Part shown: positions 42,983 to 51,856 of the stretch, one piece after another
Layout of the letters: each line of letters begins with the position of its first letter
Numbering within the stretch: the first letter of the stretch is position 1
NCBI GenBank assembly: GCA_016707785.1
Contig: JADJGZ010000056.1
Location: 1-64,000 of the forward strand
DNA length: 64,000 nt
Reading direction: 5' to 3'
Origin: Bacteroidales bacterium
GTDB taxonomy: Bacteria > Bacteroidota > Bacteroidia > Bacteroidales > UBA4417
Translations under genes and position numbers: made by a program
The notes under the pieces: model-generated
The model's database searches: none
What the model was told of the DNA's origin: nothing
Seen by the model: only the letters and a program-made list of their open reading frames with translations

Positions 42983-44458
42983 TTATTTCAATTCTCTATG
43001 ATTCTCGCTGTTGAACAAGGCTTCATGAGTGGAAGCAATTTCTTTAATCATTCCCTGGAACATCAGGAGATGGATGGGTAACAAAAGGAACCAGTATAAA
43101 CGCCCGCTTAAACCTTTCGGCATAAAAGTAGCTGTCTGATAGAGATAACTACCTTCTTTCCTGTTTACAATCCTAAACTCTAACCAGGCCTCCCCGGGAA
43201 CTTTCATTTCGGCAAACAGCAACAGGCGTTTACGCTCTTTGTCGGCAATCAGCACTCTCCAGAAATCCAGGCTGTCTCCCGGCCGAAGATCCGTTGCATT
43301 TCGTCTCCCTCTTCTTAATCCCACACCACCGACCAATTTATCAATCATTCCCCTGACCTGCCATATCCAATCAGCAAAATACCATCCGGTATCTCCCCCG
43401 ATGGATAGTACTTTTTTCCACACCTTTTCTGGGTCTCCTTTAATTATAACACGTCGGTGATCGCGCAGTACTCCAAAATCAGGTACTTCAAGATAACCAA
43501 ATAATGAGCCTGCATTTTTCATTGAAACGGCATCTGTCCAACTGGATTGAACAGTATCCAGGTTAATTCTTTCCAATGCCCTTTTGCAGGCTTCCTTATA
43601 AGTGAGTGGAGGGATCTGAAGGATTTCCCTCAGACGATTATCTTTACACACTACCTCCACCTTCATGCTATCAACCAGGTTCACTGCAAGGTAATAGGAT
43701 GTTGAAGTAACAAAGTATAGCCAATAGGATGAAATTCTGGGACTTATAAAAGAAACTACTCCAATATGCCGTTTTAATCCTCTTACTTCAGCGTATTGAA
43801 GCAGCATCTCCTTATAGGATAGGATTTCGGCACCCCCAATATCAAAAGTATCATTGAAAGTACGCGGGTTCAACATACATCCGGTGAGATAGCGGATTAC
43901 ATTGGTAATGGCAATAGGTTGGCATAGCGTTTTTACCCATAGGGGAGCGATGATCCATGGCATTTTTTCCATAAGGTCACGAATGATCTCAAAGGATGCA
44001 CTTCCACTCCCCACAATGATTCCGGCGCGAAGAACCGTTACCGGTTTTTCAGACTTCCTGAGAATTTCTTCAACATTTTTACGTGATTGCAGATGCCTTG
44101 ACAGTTTCCGGGAATTGGAGATTCCGCTGAGGTAAATGATTTGTTTACAGTGTGTCCGTTTAATGTAAGATGCAAAATTCCCGGCAGACCGTGCTTCCTC
44201 TTCCATGAATTCCCCGATTGAGGTTGACATTGAATGCACAAGATAGAATGCTACATCAAACTGAAGAGAATTTAATTCATCAGGGATTGGGAGTGACAGA
44301 TCGACTTCAAAACCTTCAGGACTGGGACCACTGTGATCAGGCAGGACCAAACGCTCAAGATTCCTGACAAAACATAGTACCTCATGTCCATCATCGAGGA
44401 GTTGTTGCATCAATCTCCTTCCGATATAGCCGGTACTCCCTGTTAGCAATACTTTCAT
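42983..44458 (-). CDS. NAD(P)-binding atypical SDR oxidoreductase with DUF2867 domain
   Basis: This 491-residue protein starts with the Rossmann motif LLTGSTGYIGRRLMQQLLDD (G7-x-x-G-x-x-G). The extended-SDR core (~1-300) includes FYLVHSM, IIYLSGISN and VLRAGIIVGSGS. The C-terminal ~170 residues match the DUF2867 type: VIIKGDPEKVWKKVLSIGGD, GWYFADWIWQVRG and a final membrane-like stretch LYWFLLLPIHLLMFQGM. The substrate is unknown. Confidence 0.85.
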   Translation of the reverse strand: MKVLLTGSTGYIGRRLMQQLLDDGHEVLCFVRNLERLVLPDHSGPSPEGFEVDLSLPIPDELNSLQFDVAFYLVHSMSTSIGEFMEEEARSAGNFASYIKRTHCKQIIYLSGISNSRKLSRHLQSRKNVEEILRKSEKPVTVLRAGIIVGSGSASFEIIRDLMEKMPWIIAPLWVKTLCQPIAITNVIRYLTGCMLNPRTFNDTFDIGGAEILSYKEMLLQYAEVRGLKRHIGVVSFISPRISSYWLYFVTSTSYYLAVNLVDSMKVEVVCKDNRLREILQIPPLTYKEACKRALERINLDTVQSSWTDAVSMKNAGSLFGYLEVPDFGVLRDHRRVIIKGDPEKVWKKVLSIGGDTGWYFADWIWQVRGMIDKLVGGVGLRRGRRNATDLRPGDSLDFWRVLIADKERKRLLLFAEMKVPGEAWLEFRIVNRKEGSYLYQTATFMPKGLSGRLYWFLLLPIHLLMFQGMIKEIASTHEALFNSENHRELK

Positions 44459-44511
44459 GTAAAGAGGCTAAATTGAATGAGATACAAAATACTAAGTCAG
44501 GTTATTGAGTG

Positions 44512-46011
44512 CTAATTATACAACTCTTTATGACATTCGGAACAGAATGCGGTTTTCCATTTACCCCTGATCTCTGTAGGATGCACAAACTCGAGCGAGG
44601 TATTGATGGAACTTGCAGTTATATTTCCAGTAGGCCCCTGGGCAATAATTGTATGACAAAGATCACAATTCCTTGAAATCGTTTCCCCTTTAGCTGTTTT
44701 ATGCCTGTCGGAATGGCACCGGAAGCAACCATCTGATTCAAGATGCCCGATGTGATTGAGATACTTGTTTGAATTAGCCTTCATATGAGGAAAAGCATTC
44801 AGCTGATACTGTCCCTGCATAGCTACGATAGCCTGACGGATACGTTTTTCATCCTTTGAAAGCACTTCAGGATGTTCATCCTTATAGAAATTCAGCACCG
44901 TTTCGTTTATGGTCATCAGGGCGGTATCCTTATTTTCATACTCCAATTTTAAGGCTTCCATAGCCGCCATTTTAATAAAATATATGTCCTTTGGAATCAA
45001 TCCGGAAATAAGGGCATTGTCGATATAGTCCGGAGCTGATTTATAAAGATGCGATGGGCGATTATGACAATCCATACAATCCATTGACCGGGTTTCAAGT
45101 GTATCCAGTGCTTTTTTATCCAAAGGGTTTTCTTCATCCATGAAAACCTTTACTTCCCCGGTTTTCAGATTCGTCAGCTTCACCCATGGAATACTTTCCC
45201 TGTCCCGGGTATTGGATACATATTCAATCTTGAAATCCTTATTAATATGCCAGTGAATCCCTTCCGAAAGACCCATCGGGCTGTATTCCGGTCCTATTTT
45301 CATAAGCAGGGAAACATTCCATTCAGTATTTGTGTCATCTGCAATATAGGATCGTTGACTCCTGAGTTTCCTTGAATAGAATTTTTCAGGCCAGTGGCAA
45401 CGTTCGCAGGTTTCCCTGGCAGGACGAAGACTATGAAGCGGCGTTTCTATGGGAGTTGGATATTTCTTGAACAACACAGAGTACACCTGGTATAAACCCG
45501 AAAGTTTTGATTTTACATACCAATCTGCTCCTTCTCCCACGTGGCATTCAACACAGGTTACCCGGGCATGGGCGGAATGCTGATAAGTGACAAACTCAGG
45601 CTCCATCACCTGGTGACATAACTTTCCACAAAACTCAACAGATTCAGAATATTGATAAGCCCTGTAACTCCCCATGGCAGAAACGACCAGGAACAACATG
45701 GTGATAAGGCTGATCTTAATAATTGTTCCACGCTGTTTTCTTTGGTTTAGATCAATGACTGGCCAGGCTGAATCTGTGACTTCACCCCTTTTCTTTTTCC
45801 TGACACGAATAAGTATCCCAATTGGAATCATTAACAATCCGATAACAAGAAATACCGGCAGGATGATATAGATATACAATCCCAGGTATGCATTACTTTG
45901 AGCTGTAAATAATGAGAACAGGAAAAGTACCAGGATAAGTATAAGGCTGTTGGCAACCAGCACAAAGCCGGTCAAGCTGATCCAATTGTAAAAAGAACGC
46001 TGTGTTTTCAT
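44512..46011 (-). CDS. Membrane-anchored multiheme cytochrome c (NapC/NirT-like)
   Basis: This 499-residue protein has N-terminal membrane helices (FVLVANSLILILVLFLF, YIYIILPVFLVIGLLMI) and a third one at ISLITMLFLVVSAMG. The rest is periplasmic with six CxxCH haem sites (CVECH, CERCH, CMDCH, CFRCH, CDLCH, CSECH) and one CxxxCH (CGKLCH), seven in all. The first part resembles NapC/NirT/NrfH quinol dehydrogenases. The extra haems suggest a fused electron carrier passing electrons from quinol to a periplasmic reductase or extracellular acceptor. No reductase is seen beside it. A promoter lies upstream. Confidence 0.88.
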   Translation of the reverse strand: MKTQRSFYNWISLTGFVLVANSLILILVLFLFSLFTAQSNAYLGLYIYIILPVFLVIGLLMIPIGILIRVRKKKRGEVTDSAWPVIDLNQRKQRGTIIKISLITMLFLVVSAMGSYRAYQYSESVEFCGKLCHQVMEPEFVTYQHSAHARVTCVECHVGEGADWYVKSKLSGLYQVYSVLFKKYPTPIETPLHSLRPARETCERCHWPEKFYSRKLRSQRSYIADDTNTEWNVSLLMKIGPEYSPMGLSEGIHWHINKDFKIEYVSNTRDRESIPWVKLTNLKTGEVKVFMDEENPLDKKALDTLETRSMDCMDCHNRPSHLYKSAPDYIDNALISGLIPKDIYFIKMAAMEALKLEYENKDTALMTINETVLNFYKDEHPEVLSKDEKRIRQAIVAMQGQYQLNAFPHMKANSNKYLNHIGHLESDGCFRCHSDRHKTAKGETISRNCDLCHTIIAQGPTGNITASSINTSLEFVHPTEIRGKWKTAFCSECHKELYN

Positions 46012-46069
46012 AAAGCAAAGAGGTTGAGTGAATGCTAAAGAAACTACATATCGATATATATATGTATTT

Positions 46070-46077
46070 CAAATATA
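46070..46077 (-). promoter_or_regulatory. -7 promoter element of the multiheme cytochrome gene
   Basis: TATATTTG on the minus strand matches TAnnTTTG, 58 nt before the start codon. Confidence 0.6.
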
Positions 46078-46213
46078 CGATACAATATATAGCAATCCCA
46101 TGCCAGCGCCAATTATTGTTTAGTCTAAATAAGAACAGTGGAGGTGCATTCATCAATTTTGTACCTTTATTCCAATCTTGCCGGCCCTCCTATCTATTCT
46201 AAATAGATGAATA

Positions 46214-47650
46214 ATGAAACTATCTTTAATGATCGTTCTATTCTTAAACAGCTTATTCCAGCTATCAGCTCAATCATGGGATATTAAGCCTGCTTTTGAA
46301 AATAAAATGAGGCATGTTTCATTAGGGCAAAATCTACTTAAGCATAATTTTCAACAATTTGCCAATCAATCTCTTAATTCAGTATGGGAATGGGATACAC
46401 TCACTCTTTTCAAAGCCGGAATCCCTTTCCAACGTTCAGTCCAAACTTTTAATGATCAATTCCAGTTAACACAGAAGGTGTTTGAAGAACGTATAAATCA
46501 ATCCTGGAATCCTTTCGGCAGGTTACAATTCGGGTATGACTCTGAAGGCCGGTTAATTACAAAAACAGAACAATCCTATTCTTATCCTGATTGGTCTAAT
46601 ACCAGCCGCACCAATTATGTTTTTAATATTTCCGGAGATGTTGAATTAGTACAAACTGACCATTGGGAATCGGGTCAATGGATCCCCTATAGCAGAAATA
46701 GCAGGGAGTATAGCCCGTCGGGAATGGAGGTTACCATCATTAATGCATATTGGGACGGGACAGAATGGGATCCAACCTTGAAAACACTACTATTATTGAA
46801 TATTGCCGGGAATGACTCACTTATTACCATTACGGAGTGGAATGGAACCGTATGGCAGAATTATTTTCGTTTCTCACATTTTTATGACAGCCTGGGCTTA
46901 AGGGTTCTGTCAATGGATGAAATTGCTGAAAATGGAACCTGGATGTATGATTCCAGAGACCTTTATACCTATGATTCAGCTGGGCAACTGGTCAATCAGA
47001 TTTATGAAAACTGGGCAGAGAATGAATGGACCCCGGAAGAAATGCGCTCTTATGAATATGATGACAGGGGGAAGCAGTATTCGACTACACTCTTTTCAAG
47101 AATCAACAATAATTGGATTCCTACGGATCGGTCGTTGATGTTTTATGATCATGAAAGTCGTCTTTATAGTCACCAGTATGAACATTGGACGGATGGTACC
47201 TGGGTTCCCTGGCAGAAGGGAAATTACACTTTTGATGCCTATGGGAATTCAGTTTCAGGGGACAGCTGGATTTGGGAGCAGGGTGCCTGGGTTAACGCAG
47301 CGGGCTTACTGCTGATGTCCTATAACTATTCATCATCCATCCTTTACCTGGATAATCTTGATCATTATGAGGCCAGTTATGTTAGCAATACTGAAAATAT
47401 TGATGTAACTGCACTTGATAATGAAATTCTGGTTTACCCTAATCCTACTGAAAATATCCTGTGTATCAATCAGATAAATGCCTTTCATGTAACTGTTTTG
47501 ATATCGGATCAAATGGGGCGGCTTATTACTAAAACCTCGATGGATAAGTGGCCAGGATGTATTAATGTGTCGATGCTTAAACCTGGTGTTTATCTTTTAC
47601 AAATTAATACTTCAACCTTGGTATCATCCTATAAATTCATTAAAAAATAG
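46214..47650 (+). CDS. Secreted repeat protein with T9SS sorting domain
   Basis: This 478-residue protein has a signal peptide (MKLSLMIVLFLNSLFQLSAQ). The body has about eight repeats of roughly 40 residues, each with a W-x-x-G/N-x-W-x-P turn and a Y-x-Y/F-D-x-x-G end, as in HWESGQWIP, YWDGTEWDP, NWAENEWTP, HWTDGTWVP and YEYDDRG. These recall YD/RHS-type beta repeats but are not identical. The last 75 residues (ILVYPNPTENILCINQI to SSYKFIKK) are a type A T9SS sorting domain, so it is put on the cell surface or released. Its function is unknown; adhesion or binding is possible. Confidence 0.85.
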   Translation: MKLSLMIVLFLNSLFQLSAQSWDIKPAFENKMRHVSLGQNLLKHNFQQFANQSLNSVWEWDTLTLFKAGIPFQRSVQTFNDQFQLTQKVFEERINQSWNPFGRLQFGYDSEGRLITKTEQSYSYPDWSNTSRTNYVFNISGDVELVQTDHWESGQWIPYSRNSREYSPSGMEVTIINAYWDGTEWDPTLKTLLLLNIAGNDSLITITEWNGTVWQNYFRFSHFYDSLGLRVLSMDEIAENGTWMYDSRDLYTYDSAGQLVNQIYENWAENEWTPEEMRSYEYDDRGKQYSTTLFSRINNNWIPTDRSLMFYDHESRLYSHQYEHWTDGTWVPWQKGNYTFDAYGNSVSGDSWIWEQGAWVNAAGLLLMSYNYSSSILYLDNLDHYEASYVSNTENIDVTALDNEILVYPNPTENILCINQINAFHVTVLISDQMGRLITKTSMDKWPGCINVSMLKPGVYLLQINTSTLVSSYKFIKK

Positions 47651-47663
47651 CGCTTGTAATTAA

Positions 47664-47697
47664 AACGAGGTTGTCCCAAAGAAGGGACAACCTCGTT
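47664..47697. terminator. Terminator hairpin between convergent T9SS cargo genes
   Basis: A perfect 14-bp stem (AACGAGGTTGTCCC with GGGACAACCTCGTT) encloses AAAGAA, 14 nt after the upstream stop. T-runs are weak on both sides. Confidence 0.8.
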
Positions 47698-47758
47698 ATT
47701 CAATATTTCATCACTATAAAACATTGATTATGTTCATTCAAAAAAGCAAAGTACCGAA

Positions 47759-50700
47759 TTAATTGATCATTACTTTATTGATGTACTGCTGATTTCCGCT
47801 AAAAGTCTTTACGAGGTACAGGCCAGAAGGTAATTCAGAAACATTGAGTTTAGCCTGCTGAACACCATTGGAAACTGCAAGGCTACCGCTTCTTAATTGC
47901 TTTCCATCCATTGAATACAATCCATAAATGGCTGAAGAACTGCCTGATTCAGTTGCTATCTCAATGGTAAGGATATCTGAAACCGGATTTGGGAAGGTCC
48001 TGATTGTAGCTGTGTTGGGTGACCGTTCATCCAGGTTGGTGGTGTTTTGAAGTGCTATGAACTCACCTCCAGAAGGCAATACAGCAAAGAGCCCAAACTC
48101 AGGTCCATTATTATTTGTGGTAGGGCTTAAAAATCCTGAGGCCACCACAGCCAGTGCCTGTCCTTGTAAGCCAAGTGCTTCTAGAGGAGCATTAAAGGTT
48201 GCTACTGTAACAGTTCCTGTTTCATCACGAACTTCCAGTTGATAGTTAGCAGTTGGAAGTTCCAAATAACCTGCAAATTGTCCATAGCTCAGGTTGTCAA
48301 CAATAGTCCCGGCACCTGCAGCAACTTCAACTACATCCACTGTTGGAGCATCTGTAGCACCATGGAAAACAAGTACATCGGTATTGGATGCTGATGTGGC
48401 TGATTCACGGCCCATGTCATACACATACAGGTCGAATGGTGTGGCAGGGTTATATCCGGAAGGAGCCACTATACCATTGGCAACAAGTATGTATTTATTT
48501 CCTGATGCCAGGTTGTATGTAAACCTAGCCAACGCATTTGAAGTATCTGCTGAATTAGCTGGTTGTATAACTACATCGAAGTCAACTCCTGCAGGAGCAT
48601 TGATGAACGGAGAAGCTGTGCGGAAGGAAAAATTATCAATCAGCATTTGGTCGTTCAGCCAAACATCAACGGTAGCCGCTGCAGCATCAGCTGAGTTATG
48701 AAGAACCTGCAGACGCGCGGGGGCTGGTGTTGCAGGAAGTTCAATCAAAGCGCCACCCCAGGGTACTGCAACAAAAAGTCCAAATGGAGCACCATTATTA
48801 TTCATGGAAGGATCCAGAAATCCTGAAGCCACAATAGCCATTGCCTGTCCCTGTAAACCAAGTGAAGAAAGAGGAGCCTGGTAGGAAGCCACGGTAACAG
48901 TTCCGGTTTCATCCCTTACTTCAAGTACAAAATTATTGGTTGGAAGTTCAAGATAACCGGCAAAAGTACCATAAGCAAGGTTATCGACAATCGTACCTGC
49001 CCCTAAACCGGTTTCAACAACATCAACAACAGGAGCATCGGTGGAACCATGGAATACGAGCACATCAGAATTCAGCTGATTGCTTGCAAATTCGCGTCCC
49101 ATATCATAAACATACAAGTTAAATGGAGTTGCAGGGTTATATCCGGTAGGTACAACAATTCCGTTAGCAACAAGAATGTATTTACTCCCACCTGTAAGGT
49201 TATAGGTAAAACGTGCCAGGGCATTGGTAGTATCAGTAGAGGTTGATGGTTGAATCACCACATCAAAGCTGACCCCTGCAGGAGCATCAATAAAAGGAGA
49301 AGCTGTCCTGAAAGCAAAATCATCCAGCAACAGGGTGTTGTTTAACCAAACATCCACTTCAGCAGCTGCAGCATCGGCCGAGTTATGGATTACCTGTAAA
49401 CGAGCTGTGGAGATGGTTTCGGACGGCAAAGCAACAAGGTTTCCACCTGAAGGTAATGCGACATATAAACCGAATGCCGGACCATTATTGTTATTGGAGG
49501 GGTTCAGAAATCCTGAAGCTAAAACTACTGCAGCGGCTCCATTCAGACCCAGGGTTGAAAGTGGGGCTGCAAACTGAGCAACCGTGTTAGTACCTGTTTG
49601 ATCACGAACCTGAAGGCTGTAGTCGAGGGTTGCCAGTTCAAGGTATCCGGCGAAGTTAGAGTAGGAAAGGTTATTAATAATTGTACCGGCTCCAACACCT
49701 ACTTCAACAACATCAACAATGGATGCATCAGTTGAACCATGGAAGACAAGCAAATCAGTATTTGTAGCTGTTGTGGCTGTTTCCCTTCCCATTGCATAAA
49801 CAAAAATATTGAAAGGAGGAGCTGGCATATAACCTGAAGGCACTACGATGCCATTTGCAACGAGGACATAGGTTTCACCATCTGACAGGTTATATGTAAA
49901 CCTGGCTAGTGCATTTGTTGTATCTGTTGAGTTTGAAGGCTGAATAACTACATCAAAAGCAACTTCAGCAGGTGCATCAATAAATGAAGATGCTGTGCGG
50001 AATGCGAAATTATCAATCAAAAGTTGATTGTTCAGCCAAACATCTACCGTTGCAGCAGCAGCATCAGCTGAATTATGGATTACCTGGATACGGGCACTTG
50101 GTGTATGAACAGGAAGTTCAACGAGTGCACCCCCTGCAGGCAGAGCAACATAAAGTCCGAAAGCAGCACCATTATTATTCACTGAAGGATCCAGAAATCC
50201 GGAAGCTATCACAGCCATTGATTGTCCATTAAGTCCTAATGTTTCAAGCGGAGCTTGATAGTAGGCTACATTAACAGTACCTGTTGCATCTTTTATAGTA
50301 AGAATGTAGTCGTCGGTTGGAAGTTCAAGATATCCGGTAAAACTGCCATATGCCAGGTTGTCGACAATAGTTCCGGCTCCGACACCAGTTTCAACAACAT
50401 CAACAATTGGAGCATCCGTCGATCCATGGAAAACCAGCACATCTGAATTAGATGGATGTGATGCAAACTCACGTCCCATGTTATAAACATAAATATTGAA
50501 AGGAGTAGCAGGATTATACCCTGTTGGAACAACAATACCATTGGCAACGAGAATATACTTGCTTCCTCCTGTAAGGTTATAAGTGAAGCGAGCCAAAGCA
50601 TTTGAAGTATCAGTTGAATTTGAAGGCTGAATTACCACATCGAAATTAATTCCGGCAGGGGCATCAATAAAAGGGGAAGCCGTACGGAAAGCAAAGTTAT

Positions 50701-51547
50701 CAAGCAGTAGTGTATTATTTAACCATACGTCCACCACTGAAGCAGCAGCATCGGCCGAATTATGGATCACCTGTACACGTGCAGTAGAAATAGGTACTGA
50801 CGGCAATGCCACAAGGTTACCACCGGATGCTAATGCAACGTATAAACCAAAGGCCGGACCATTGTTATTAACAGAGGGGTTTAAAAAGCCGGAAGCAACC
50901 ACCACAGCAGAAGAACCATTGAGTCCAAGTGTTGACAGAGGAGCTGAGTATTGTGCCACAGTGGTTGTTCCGGTTTGATCACGTACCTGGAGACTGTAAT
51001 TTGCAGTAGGAAGTTCCAGATACCCTGCAAAAGTTCCATAATTGAGGTCATTAATAATTGATCCTGCACCAACGCCAACCTCCACTACATCTACAACAGG
51101 GGCATCAGTTGAGCCATGGAATACCAATAAATCGGTATTTGAAGGGCTGCTGGCTGTCTCGCGACCCATGGGATATACATAGATGTTAAAAGGAGTTGCA
51201 GGATTATATCCGGTTGGAATTACAATACCGTTGGCAACCAGCACATAAGTTTCCCCATCAATAAGATTGTAGGTAAAGCGTGCAAGTGCGTTCGCAGTAT
51301 CTGTTGAGTTGGAAGGTTGAATCACCACGTCAAAGTCAACTCCAGCCGGAGCATCAATGAACGGAGAAGCAGTGCGGAAGGCAAAATTGTTAAGTAAAAG
51401 TGTGTTATTCAACCATACGTCCACCACTGAAGCAGCAGCGTCGGCCGAATTATGGATCACCTGTACACGTGCCTGCCCAAATAGCAAGGCCGGTACTAAT
51501 AACAGTCCAAAAAGAACTGAACGAAGTGTAACTTGTAAGGTTTTCAT
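47759..51547 (-). CDS. Large secreted DUF4397-repeat protein with T9SS sorting domain
   Basis: The start at ATG 51547 (MKTLQVTLRSVLFGLLLVPA) gives a signal peptide and 1262 residues; an upstream ATG adds 19 residues without purpose. Five tandem repeats of about 240 residues follow, each beginning like ARVQVIHNSADAAASVVDVW and containing a second, related half (DVLVFHGSTDAPVVDVVE). Both halves match the DUF4397 pattern of secreted beta-sandwich proteins. The last ~80 residues (TIRTFPNPVSDILTIEIAT to NKVMIN) are a T9SS sorting domain. Repeats 2 and 4 share variants (GSKYILVANG, MGREFAS) not in 1 and 3. It is probably a surface adhesin or structural protein; this is inferred. Confidence 0.9.
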   Translation of the reverse strand: MKTLQVTLRSVLFGLLLVPALLFGQARVQVIHNSADAAASVVDVWLNNTLLLNNFAFRTASPFIDAPAGVDFDVVIQPSNSTDTANALARFTYNLIDGETYVLVANGIVIPTGYNPATPFNIYVYPMGRETASSPSNTDLLVFHGSTDAPVVDVVEVGVGAGSIINDLNYGTFAGYLELPTANYSLQVRDQTGTTTVAQYSAPLSTLGLNGSSAVVVASGFLNPSVNNNGPAFGLYVALASGGNLVALPSVPISTARVQVIHNSADAAASVVDVWLNNTLLLDNFAFRTASPFIDAPAGINFDVVIQPSNSTDTSNALARFTYNLTGGSKYILVANGIVVPTGYNPATPFNIYVYNMGREFASHPSNSDVLVFHGSTDAPIVDVVETGVGAGTIVDNLAYGSFTGYLELPTDDYILTIKDATGTVNVAYYQAPLETLGLNGQSMAVIASGFLDPSVNNNGAAFGLYVALPAGGALVELPVHTPSARIQVIHNSADAAAATVDVWLNNQLLIDNFAFRTASSFIDAPAEVAFDVVIQPSNSTDTTNALARFTYNLSDGETYVLVANGIVVPSGYMPAPPFNIFVYAMGRETATTATNTDLLVFHGSTDASIVDVVEVGVGAGTIINNLSYSNFAGYLELATLDYSLQVRDQTGTNTVAQFAAPLSTLGLNGAAAVVLASGFLNPSNNNNGPAFGLYVALPSGGNLVALPSETISTARLQVIHNSADAAAAEVDVWLNNTLLLDDFAFRTASPFIDAPAGVSFDVVIQPSTSTDTTNALARFTYNLTGGSKYILVANGIVVPTGYNPATPFNLYVYDMGREFASNQLNSDVLVFHGSTDAPVVDVVETGLGAGTIVDNLAYGTFAGYLELPTNNFVLEVRDETGTVTVASYQAPLSSLGLQGQAMAIVASGFLDPSMNNNGAPFGLFVAVPWGGALIELPATPAPARLQVLHNSADAAAATVDVWLNDQMLIDNFSFRTASPFINAPAGVDFDVVIQPANSADTSNALARFTYNLASGNKYILVANGIVAPSGYNPATPFDLYVYDMGRESATSASNTDVLVFHGATDAPTVDVVEVAAGAGTIVDNLSYGQFAGYLELPTANYQLEVRDETGTVTVATFNAPLEALGLQGQALAVVASGFLSPTTNNNGPEFGLFAVLPSGGEFIALQNTTNLDERSPNTATIRTFPNPVSDILTIEIATESGSSSAIYGLYSMDGKQLRSGSLAVSNGVQQAKLNVSELPSGLYLVKTFSGNQQYINKVMIN

Positions 51548-51796
51548 GGTATAAGGGTTTAAATTAATCATTTTGTTTAACCTTATAAACCATTTATTAA
51601 ACAAGAATGTTTAATGTTTATCATATTTTATTAAACAATAATTGTAAAATTTTATTGCCGATATATCCATATTGCTTACTTTCAATCGTTTAGCAAATTG
51701 TTAACAAATGTTAATTCATTTTAAAAATAAAAAGCAACTTCTGTTTCCGATTACCTTAAAAGAAGGTTGTATAAGAAACATTTGAAATAAAACAGA

Positions 51797-51827
51797 AAAG
51801 GCCTCCGTCGTGAGACAGGAGGCCTTT
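51797..51827 (-). terminator. Terminator of the S9 peptidase gene
   Basis: A 10-bp stem (AAAGGCCTCC with GGAGGCCTTT) is followed on the minus strand by a T-rich stretch. The remainder of 51548-51856 is AT-rich with no gene; it must hold the promoter of the DUF4397 gene. Confidence 0.85.
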
Positions 51828-51856
51828 CTTATTTGAGGTTGAACAGGAGATTGCCT

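Noticed and set aside
48294..49577. Several plus-strand ORFs with similar sequences
   Set aside because: They repeat because they mirror the DUF4397 repeats on the other strand; no start signals or domains are seen.
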